From Darksidea phi (Eukaryota; Ascomycota; Dothideomycetes; Pleosporales; Lentitheciaceae), in assembly GCA_030770425.1 (NCBI GenBank), contig JASJFT010000018.1:248001-312000 (forward strand): a DNA stretch of 64,000 nucleotides, read 5' to 3'. Position 1 is the stretch's first letter, and every line of letters begins with the position of its first letter. This document shows, one piece after another, positions 42,019-50,666 of the stretch. Below the pieces are notes generated by a model that was given only the letters and a program-made list of their open reading frames with translations, was not told the origin of the DNA and ran no database searches. The position numbers and the translations under genes are program-made.

Positions 42019-45000
42019 AACCCCTCTGAGGCGAAGGATGACGATGGTCGGACATCACTATCGTTGGCCGCGGCGAGCGGTCACAAAGCTAGATCGACGC
42101 AGTCCCGACAGATCCCAGGTAACCAACTTTCAGATGAACACAGGGAACCATATTGGGACGGGTCATCCGACATTTCCAACATCTCATCTGTGTTCTCAAT
42201 GCGCAGTATTGGAGAGAGCGAATCTTCGATAGGCTTAATCGGCGGCATGTCTCTGAATGCCTCAGAATATCTAGCCGATATGCTAGCAAATGATGCCGAC
42301 CTTAGCACACTTTACATGGATGCGCTTGCTACACTGGACCGTGAGAGATTTCTAAGAAACCACAACCGGCTTTTGAAGATTTTCTTCCATGAGCTTAGTT
42401 TGGAAATCCAGCAACCTCTTCAACTGCGAACCGTCCAATCTCTCAATCGCCGATCTCTCAGAGTCAAAGTGTCAGACTTGATTTGGACGTGTTTTGATCT
42501 TTCAAATAGTCAAAGCCAACAGATCGTGAACAGTTTTAGAGAGCAGAGATCAGATCGTCAACATGCTCTAAATCAATATATGGCGGTGCAAGCTTCAGAA
42601 CCAGAGATATCCAGCGACTCCATTCACACAGCAACCATGGCTTTTGACTTGCCTGTGGAGAGCGGCAGTGAAAATGATCACACGGACGACGAACGCGAGA
42701 GCAATGATGAGGAGCACCCTGGTACTACCGAATTAGACCACCTTGACTTGATCATGGAGTTTTTGACCAAAGGAGCTCCATTCGATCGATTCAAAGCTGG
42801 CCTTCGTCGCTTCATTCGTCCTTCCAAAACACTAGAAGAAGCAACGGAATATTGCGATCCTGGATACCTACGCAACTTTTTAACTCGGCGATTTGACATT
42901 ATTCCAAGGGATGAGCTTCTCTGGCTACGTGAGCTTGAAGAAGTCGGTTATACGCAGGATGAAATAGCTGCGTTGCTGTATGAGCATACGAAGGATACTC
43001 CTTGGCTCTATTTTGACCCCCAGGAACAGGAGATATCTAGCATTGAAGACGGCTTTCATCTCCAACTATGTGTTCATCAGAATCATTCTAAGAAACCAAC
43101 CACTCTTTCCAGAATACCTGAGCCTATCGATGAGCGGGATGTTCGCCGCTCAATTCAAGAACTCTGCGGCCTGGCAGGAGTCACGCCGGTCTCTCGCAAC
43201 CAACGGGAATGGAATGGCACCGTCCGCTTCAAAGACGATAATTCCACCGCCATAGTATCGTACGCAGTTCCGATGGGCGACAGGCACCTAGGGATTTCAG
43301 AAAATCTTCTTCGAGTAAAAAACGCAGTCACTGGCCTTTGTAAGGCCGTGGGGCTAGTCCAAAAGAAAGGACTTTGTTGCGATTCATTCACTGTACTAAC
43401 AAAGAATCGAAACTTGCCACAAGAAAGGCCTGCTCATGTCGAATTGTGGAGACTGCGATTCAGGCTTGCGATGGATTTGTCCGCAGAAATCGTCCGCCTC
43501 CTTCGTCTCGACCAAATTACCACTCCTGAGGTCAGCAATACTCGTGCTATCGCGGGTCGAATTCTTGAGCCACTAGAATTGGCTATCGAAAAAGAGACAG
43601 CTGTTGAAGGGGTTGACTGTGTTCTTCATTCCTGTTCTCTCGCGGTACAATTTCTCTGTTTGGGGTTTTTGTCTTACATTCAGGCACATATCGGGCCTAT
43701 CCAGCCTTTTTTCCTTGATACGCCGCAAAGAAAAGTTCTGCTTTTAGGAAACAGTATGGCCGATAACTGCGCAGATACAATTATGGCGGAGCTTGTTGAC
43801 CTTACATGCGTTGCAAGCATGACTGAGGGCCCAATACTTGCTTTCAGGATAAACCATGGTCCTTCTGAACCGCGACTCAAACACGACCTTGTAGCATCAG
43901 CCGAAGACTTGCTCGATGCATGGGGTCCAGGCCGGCTCATTTACCACCAAGGTGACTTCGAGCGTCCATGCGCTGTCATCATCGGTGATGGAGTTATACA
44001 TGCAAATGATCCAACTGGCGAAACGTTCCACTGGAGTCATTCATCGAGCCGCAAAGATCATTATTCCGCCTCTTTTGATCGACGTACGAAAATCACAATT
44101 GGAGCGTTGATCAAAGTTAACGAGAGTTGCACCATCGATGAAAAGAAATGCTGGCTGAGCTCGTGCTCAGCGTTATTGCCTCTTGGTCCGACAGGGAACC
44201 ACTGGGAGGCCGATGAAAGACAAGGTGGCATACAGACTGGCCAGTACGTCATCGGCCAGTTCAACCAAACCTGGCACAAGTTCAAAGGCAAGACCTTGAA
44301 AGATTACCAGCTCGAGCAAGAGGACGATCTGCTACTACCATTGTTAGAAGCAATGTGGGGTCTCCAGATCAGCTTTTGCACGAGCGTTGCACGAAGAGTT
44401 CCGCTACGGGAGCTCGTAGCCGATGTACTACCCATCTTTGCTAAAACACTCTTCTGCCAACCGAATCTGTGGGATGATATCAATGCCAACAACAACATTA
44501 TAGATGCGTTCCAGAAACCTGGTCTCATGGAGTGGATTAAAACCCTATCGGCAGAACAGCGGAGCTATATGCTACGATTGATTCGACGTATTTTGACCAT
44601 CCTTCAACCAACTGGAGTTGACCGAAAAGGCAAAAATCTGAAAATTGCTTGGCCACAAGAAGGCGACGTACTACGTGGCTTCGTGTTGCCATGTGAGAAC
44701 CAGAGTTTCTGGGCCCGTTTGGTAGCCGATTCTGAAGATTGTGCTACATTTGCATACGTTTCACCAAAGTGTTTGGAGTCAGAAACTGTAAAGTGCAGCG
44801 GTTCTTCTCCAGTCTGGAAGAACAGTAGCATCTTACTCGAGACGGGCGTCATTCACCACCAGTCAATTCCTGATAATATTCCAAAGACTTTGGAGCACAG
44901 AAGATGGTACTTTGTCAAAAAACCAGATACACTGTATCTGGTAAAGGTACACAAACCTGAAGGAGCGTCTTCAGCACGCTTGATCACCTCGCCAAGTCCA

Positions 45001-45141
45001 ATGCCCCAAGCCTTTCAGCACCGAATGTTCTGGAAAGAAGAGTGGAGAAAGAATTGTAGATTACGAGAGAGGCAATCTCGTGATGAGCCCGCAGAAATGG
45101 TAGTTGTGCTGGCTTCGAAAGGTTTCCGGATAAGAGATTAG
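42007..45141 (+). pseudogene. 3' half of the split kinase/ankyrin gene, long open frame
   Basis: Continues the gene broken at 40911. It opens with VIVHNPSEAKDDDGRTSLSL and AAASGHKA, the start of an ankyrin repeat, but later repeats are missing. Next is ISSVFSMRSIGE with a conserved helical block (YLADMLANDADLSTLYMDAL, FLRNHNRLLKIFFHEL), then a large region with WLRELEEVGYTQDEIAALLY, GWALS-less Trp/Cys-rich stretches and SLAVQFLCLGFLSYIQAHIG. I know this combination from fungal ankyrin proteins, but the function of the C-terminal region is unknown. No stop interrupts 3.1 kb. The frame is open leftward through the element to 41905 but has no ATG there; the first in-frame ATG is at 42199. A truncated product of about 980 residues is possible; whether it is made is unknown. 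Confidence 0.75.
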
Positions 45142-46321
45142 GGTGAATGGTTCTCCACGATGAGGTCTTCCAGGCACAGCCGCTCAATCCGGTCATCCCG
45201 CTGAATACTTGTGTATCTTCTACCTTCCCCTGCGATAGTAGAATCATACTCCAACTCTTCCTCCGACATCCACAAGTATCCCAAGACCACCGAAACGAAC
45301 CTCTCGCCTTCCCTGTTGATATCAAATGGCAGAGACCCGACCACACCAAGCCGATCAAACTCCTATAGTCGCATGATTGATCCGCAGAGAGTAAATCCCA
45401 GAATAAACCGCCGCGTATCTTGTGCGCTGAATATCTCCCGGGCATATCTTACGAGGTCGAGCCAGGTACTACCGTAATTGTCCTCTCGCGGATTGCTTTT
45501 CAGCTCGCCTGGAACGAGAATGTGGGACCAGTCATAGCTCTCCTCCGACACGTTGTTTAGGTTATATGCCAGCCCAACGTCCAGCTTTCGCTTGCTGACC
45601 GACCCTAGTATGGACTTGTTCGGAGTAGTGATAAAACGACGGGGCTTTGAAGGATAGAAGTTGTAATCATCTACAAACCGTTGAAATTGATCGACATAAC
45701 GGCGTAGGAATTGTAGTACCGCCGTTTCTTCGTATCTCTCTAGCTACTCTACCCAACCGACACCCTCTTAAAAGAGCGGCGACTCTGCCTCTTTGTAGCT
45801 TTGTAATAATACCGACGTCATCTTACGAAGCCTCGGGATCTGCTCAAAGAACGTATTAAAAACGTCCTAGTAGTCGATCTTGAGATTATCCTCCACTTCA
45901 TCCTTAAGTATCGGATCAACGTTCCTTCTAAGGTCGGATGTGTCTGCGAAACTGCCCGTATTGAACGTCTAAGGTGTCTGCTGAAACGACGCGGTACGTG
46001 GAGCGCCTGACGGGGGAGGTGTTGATAGTGCGGCATCGGTCGTGAAGGTAGGTTCTGTAAGTAGTTTATAGACTTCTTCCCAGATAGCGACATCGGATTC
46101 CTCATTGAGGGTTGCACGGAGGAGAGGTATCGCACGCCCTACATCGAAATCTCCAGTGTTGATGGCTAAGTTGAGTCTGGAGAGATCGCTAAAGACGTTC
46201 TTGCCGCCACTGCTCGAGGGCAGGAGACGAGAGGCAGGAAGTATTTTCAGCGCCGATACGAGATCAAGAGCGTAATCCCGAAAGACTGTGTCGGTTAGGA
46301 ATGCATCATAATGGGTCCGAT
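45138..46321 (-). pseudogene. FunK1 fungal-type protein kinase pseudogene
   Basis: One reading frame can be followed from about 46290 (ALDLVSALKILPASRLLPSS) to 45138, with five in-frame stops at 45969, 45867, 45768, 45744 and 45363. Recognisable FunK1 blocks: VFNTFFEQIPRLRKMTSVLL, ILVPGELKSNPREDNYGSTW, LVRYAREIFSAQDTRRFILG, FTLCGSIMRL and PFDINREGERFVSVVLGYL. Four of the five stops are TAG where the family has Trp (for example before EFDRLG and before LERYEE). That is the change expected from RIP acting on CpA of the other strand. The frame ends after VENHSP, before the catalytic loop and DFG of the kinase, so the C-terminal half is lost. Its end overlaps the last bases of the neighbouring gene tail to tail. 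Confidence 0.85.
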
Positions 46322-47339
46322 ACCCTGACCTTCATTATCTATTCGACCCAGCTGTGTGGGACTAGAAGTATCGGGCTCTTGGGAGAGTAACTAAGCCGAC
46401 TCGCGGAACGTATCCAGCCCGTGTGCGATGGGCTTCGCTCTGATTATCGCTGACCGTGGTGCATCCGTTATGGCGATGACGCGTAGATAACGCGCTTAGA
46501 GGCGCAACGTCGTTGAGCGAGAAGCAATGATCCATGAAGACCAGAAGTATACCAGCTAAGGAACGATTCGAGCGTGGGGCGGGGACGCTTCAAGGACTAA
46601 AGGTTGAAGATAGAGAGAAGGCGTAGCGGAACTCTCAAGAGTCGGTACCGTATTCGGGATTCGGCGTAAATCTGCACTCAACCTCCGCCCACTGAGAGAG
46701 CAACCACAGTCAACAAATCCTCGTGACATGCATAGTAGCAAACTGTCGCAATTGCGCTGGAGGCGCTCAACTGTTCGGTGTGGAAGAAGAGGAAGGGGAG
46801 AGTGTGTTGCTGCCTCCAGAAAACGCATGACTTGCTGGGGTGAGATAGCGAGCTCCAAAACTGTTCCCATGGCAAAGCGGAGCCGGCCTAGGGTCTCTAA
46901 ACGGAAGCGAGAGACCCGGGATAGGTGATATACTTGGCATGGTTGGCGTTAGGTATGAGCAGTCGCGAAGGTTCTCGGTGCAAGTTCGAAAGTTGAACGG
47001 TCGCGCGGTAGAGAAAGCTAGTTAACTTTGTGAGAGACAGATAAGCTCCGGTTGTTTCGAATCATCGGGGATTGGGATTGTTTTCGTCCCGAACTTAGGC
47101 ACGAAAACGGCAGGCTATCACGCGCCTCTCCGTGTCAATCTTGGTACCTGCAAGATCTTCGAGTGTTAAGCCCACGATCTAAAGAAGACAGGATGGAGGT
47201 AGCATGTCTGCTTATGCATTCTCAATCAGATCCGTATCATTCCCCACCATTGGCTCTCATCTCTATCCACGACGTGCAATCTATCACAGGTGAGCAATTC
47301 CAATTGCACCTCGATTAATTGCTGGGTAAGAAAATATCC
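46322..47339. other. Gene-poor stretch in the accessory block
   Basis: 1 kb without a supported gene. A minus-strand frame of 104 codons at 46556-46870 overlaps another of 65 codons; neither matches a family I know. Confidence 0.5.
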
Positions 47340-47466
47340 ATCTCCTCTGGATCCCACTGTCTGACGCGGCGTTGAGTGGCATCCATCCGTTGTTCCCGGC
47401 GACTCCCACAACCGCTCCCTTCTCGAAAAATAGCTTGACGACTTCGAGATATAGCGAATGTAAACG
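47340..47466 (-). pseudogene. Orphan ankyrin-repeat fragment
   Basis: About one and a quarter ankyrin repeats without a start or gene around them: YLEVVKLFFEKGAVVGVAG, then NNGWMPLNAASDSG. It resembles the near-identical repeats of fungal NACHT/ankyrin proteins (VVKLLLEKGADV..NNDGWTPLNAASDSG). It lies just beyond the stop of the F-box/ankyrin gene on the same strand but in another frame, and is probably a remnant of a different, longer ankyrin gene. Confidence 0.65.
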
Positions 47467-47471
47467 TGAGT

Positions 47472-48725
47472 TCATCCCTGCGCCTTTTCTAAATTACACC
47501 GCGGACATATCACGAATCCGCAATCCGTGCAAAAGAACAGCCCTTTCGCAGATACCCCACAAGATTGGCAGGTTTTGCGTACCCTACACCTCCACAAACC
47601 TGAAGGATGGTTGCAGTTAGCCTTTCGTGGCAGAGTTGGCTTAGTTGTCAGCCGACTCCGCTGTTCAGCCTCCTTTCGCATCCTAGACCAAGCCTCCCTT
47701 ACAGCATCGCATCTCTCTGACCTAGCCTTCTCAATTCTTGGTTCCTCTTTAACTACTCCTTGCGCAGCAGCAGGGTGGTTGGCCGTTTCCTTTTGAATTT
47801 CTGTTCTTCTTGCCATGTCTTCTCGCTCCCGAGATTTTGCTTTGACCAATATATGTTCCGCCGTAATTCTTTTCCGCTTGTTTTCACGGTCTCGCTCTCG
47901 TTTCGCATGTTCGATAGCAAGTTGCTTTTCTTTCGTTTCCTTTGCCCACGCCGCCTCTTCACGTCTTTCCTTCGACATGCGCCACATCCCGAACAGTTTT
48001 TGATCTTGCAACGAAATCTCATACGCCTCAACTGCAGCACCTTTCTCCGATAACATTTTAGCGACGGGGTTAGAGCGCCTTTTTCCAATAGAAGCTGGGC
48101 GCCTCCCCTGTGCATCTTCTGTCATAGGGTCTGCATTGTTTAGCAAGAGCAACATCACCACTTGTGATTGCTCTAGCGGGTTCCCACGCATTGTAGCAGC
48201 GTAGTGTAATGGTGTTCGAAGCCACCTGTCGCGGGCTCCAACATCCATACCTTGATCGATCAGAATTTTCATAGCAGATGTAAGTCCCATCGCCGCCGCC
48301 ATATGGGCATTTGTGCAGCTGCACAACTGAGGAGGATAGGACGATGAAGAGATAGCGCCATGATTGATTAAGAGCCTTGCGACAGAATCGGATCCGTAGC
48401 ATAAAGCAATTTGAAGTGGTGTCAGGGAAATCGACATAGAATCAAAATCTAAACACCTTAGCAGACGTGGTATTGTCACCACGTTTAGAGCTTCAATATT
48501 TGCGCCTTCAGCGAGCGATAGCCAAGCGGTTCGCCTCAATCCACGTTGTGCAGCCCATATCAATGCCGACCCTCCAGTTGCACGCACATCAAGGGAGTAC
48601 AAGTAATTGTTAAGATGCCAATGCAGTCGTTTGTTCGTCTGGGCCAAGGCATTGAGGTAACGGAACCGCTCCAATAGGTCGCTTATCGAAAGGAGTAACT
48701 CATGGGGAAGATCAGGAAGGGACAT
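47472..48725 (-). CDS. F-box, ankyrin-repeat, coiled-coil and zinc-ribbon protein
   Basis: Intron-less, 417 residues, ATG at 48725. The order of parts is an F-box (MSLPDLPHELLLSISDLLER, through LAQTNKRLH); ankyrin repeats at about 50-220 (GGSALIWAAQRGL, TPLQIALCYGSDSVARLLI, NAHMAAAMGLTSAMKILIDQ, TPLHYAATMRGN); and a highly charged, Arg/Glu/Lys-rich helix likely to be a coiled coil at about 245-365. A C-terminal Cys cluster comes last (CNHPSGLWRCRVRKTCQSC, then CTDCGFVICPRC), fit to bind two zincs. F-box proteins recruit substrates to SCF ubiquitin ligases, so ankyrin-mediated target binding and ubiquitination is a reasonable inference. The Cys cluster is an unusual addition. Intact, in contrast to its neighbours. 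Confidence 0.8.
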   Translation of the reverse strand: MSLPDLPHELLLSISDLLERFRYLNALAQTNKRLHWHLNNYLYSLDVRATGGSALIWAAQRGLRRTAWLSLAEGANIEALNVVTIPRLLRCLDFDSMSISLTPLQIALCYGSDSVARLLINHGAISSSSYPPQLCSCTNAHMAAAMGLTSAMKILIDQGMDVGARDRWLRTPLHYAATMRGNPLEQSQVVMLLLLNNADPMTEDAQGRRPASIGKRRSNPVAKMLSEKGAAVEAYEISLQDQKLFGMWRMSKERREEAAWAKETKEKQLAIEHAKRERDRENKRKRITAEHILVKAKSREREDMARRTEIQKETANHPAAAQGVVKEEPRIEKARSERCDAVREAWSRMRKEAEQRSRLTTKPTLPRKANCNHPSGLWRCRVRKTCQSCGVSAKGLFFCTDCGFVICPRCNLEKAQG

Positions 48726-49248
48726 CTCTCTGAAGCGTCAGCTGGGGCTTGTATGCGTGTGTGGTACTTACTGGATGTGGATAGGGCGGTATATGTTTAG
48801 GCTCCGTGCGATCAAGGCCTTTACAAAGCGCGGCACTGGCGTGATTTGTTCTACAAACCGCGATGATGAAAAGGAGCGACAAGCAATGCGAGGCAGCAGG
48901 CCCGCAGACCAAGTTCGATGACTAAGGCGATCAGCCAGTCATGTCAGTGCAGTTGAAGATATATCAATCAAGCATAGACAAACCGTACATCCAAAGAAAT
49001 ACACTGGCAGGAACTGCACTGGTGATGGAGTTGGAACGCTGACAAGCGGGGAGCAGGGAAGCGAAAGGTCGGTTACGTTTGGAGCTGGTCAACTGTATCT
49101 GCATGACAGCTTATCGATACGGGACACGTCAGCAGTGCCGCAACCACAACCAGAACCATCTACCATACACCCACAACCGCCTGCCACGCTTCCACCCTCC
49201 TCGGCACCCTGCGCCCAGATTATCACGACTCCTCCTGACCAGAAGATG
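48726..49248. other. 5' region of the F-box gene
   Basis: 520 bp; a minus-strand frame (48712-48912) overlaps the F-box start in another phase and is rejected. Confidence 0.5.
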
Positions 49249-49732
49249 CTAGAAGAAACCAATCTCAATAAGTAATCGAGCCTTAAGCCAAGGCCCAGCG
49301 AACAATTCAGGTGAATGGTCAGGTGTAGAAGAATAGACTTCTCGGACGCAGTCTGGGAACGTGTCACTTGTCCAAAGGGTCCGTAGTTTCTGTTCAAGTT
49401 TGGCTGTAGAGAGCTGGCGCACTGGCACGCTGGCGTTCCCGTTTTCAGTCCCAATTAGTTGGTGTCCAATTCTGGGCTCCACACACTCACATGCGTGTTC
49501 GGATGTTGCTATGCAAGGTGCGGGGTTGCATGTCAGACAGGCTCCGCAGGAGGGTATATCGCGCAAATCCTATACGTCAGGAGGCCCATCCGGTCTCGTC
49601 ATCCACGGGATATTGTACATACTCAAAAAACAACTCTTCTGCATTGTCACAGGCAGGTCTGCATGCATCCCCGCTCAGCTTTATCACTTCCTCGTCTACC
49701 CCTGCTCTTTTGTCTAATGAGGGCCATGCCAT
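49249..49732 (-). CDS. Hypothetical Cys-containing small protein
   Basis: Tentative two-exon gene: 49619-49732 (MAWPSLDKRAGVDEEVIKL, ending EELFFEY) and 49249-49569, across a 49-bp intron with GTACAA donor, CCTGAC branch site and GTATAG acceptor; 144 residues, phases agree. The second exon begins DLRDIPSCGACLTCNPAPC and holds six Cys within about 25 residues, then a Thr/Ser-rich part and WLKARLLIEIGFF at the end. No family recognised, and the start is uncertain because the frame is open upstream without another ATG. Confidence 0.35.
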
Positions 49733-50083
49733 GTTGATAAATCGGTCAATGTGGGGAATTATCGCGCCATCCAGGCCCAAATATATTTTACTTCTATCTT
49801 AACATCAGTTCCTCAATAGAGGCAGTTCCAGTCATACTGAAGGAGAAAGCGCATGACGTGCAGTGAGCTCCAAAGTGGCCCCATGGAGGGGTAGATCCGA
49901 GTTTAGGTTTCAAAGATAGGGGACTAGAAGGACGTCATGGCGAGAACTAGAACAGGACTCACGGAATATCACATGGCGTGTTTTACAAGCGAGTTGCCAC
50001 CTCAATTAACAACGCATCAAAATACTATTAATATAATAGCTATCCTAATTCAAGCAGTATGTATCTAACGTTATAGTGTCCTT
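49733..50083. other. Spacer, no gene seen
   Basis: AT-rich toward its right end. No feature beyond short frames. Confidence 0.5.
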
Positions 50084-50262
50084 CTTACAAGTACGTGAGT
50101 TGTGCCCAGGCTCCCTGCAGCGCGTACAGCGCGCCAGAGCCTGCCAGCTCATACCTGATCGCGCCTTCTCTTGACGCGTTTCCCCCTCTAGCCGCTACTT
50201 AACCCCCTTTTGAGCAATAATATCCTCTCCTTCTGCCTTTGTTAAGGTGTCTTGCTTCTGGG
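50084..50262 (-). mobile_element. Fot1/pogo-type transposase C-terminus, relic
   Basis: One frame on the minus strand reads TLTKAEGEDIIAQKGVK, a TAG (about 50195), RLEGETRQEKARSGMSW and a CCHC zinc knuckle CTRCREPGHNSRTC. This layout (TLT..EG..LI.Q, basic Glu-rich helix, zinc knuckle at the very end) is that of fungal Tc1/mariner-pogo DDE transposases such as Fot1 relatives. The DDE core is not found upstream (to about 50340), so only the tail is left. The stop is at a likely former CAG. Confidence 0.65.
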
Positions 50263-50666
50263 TCGGCCTTTTTACGCGTTGGAGCCTACACTTTTCTTCT
50301 TTTCTCTAAATGAAGCAGTATAACGACCCACAAATCTAGCCATAGGTTAAAGATAAGCTCAATTCACCCTTCACATGCAATCCTAAAATAGCACACCCGA
50401 GAATAAGGTTCGAGGCTGGGCTCTGTGCTATGCTGGCATGGCAACATTGGCTGGGTCCCGAGTCAGTGCCGCACAAGTGCAGATTATACCTGGCGGCCTC
50501 AACCTATCAACACAACCCTGAGGCGTTTATGTGTTAAATAATGCACTGTTGTCCTCGGACTAAGTTTCGATACATAACTCTCACTTTGCTTTATCAAAAA
50601 TAAGCTCGCCGCCATCTCTACACACATTCACGGTGAACAGAGTGTTCGCCCCTACAATCCCCCACC
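50263..50666. other. 5' region of the dynamin-like gene
   Basis: No gene or repeat recognised apart from the possible continuation of the transposase relic at its left edge. Confidence 0.5.

Noticed and set aside
49361..49802. Three overlapping plus-strand frames of 92-118 codons
   Set aside because: They overlap each other and the tentative minus-strand gene; no features on the plus strand.
50400..50450. tRNA-like B-box (GGTTCGAGGCT)
   Set aside because: Does not meet the GGTTCRANNCC consensus and no acceptor stem or A-box was found around it. No tRNA, rRNA or CRISPR array was seen in the window.
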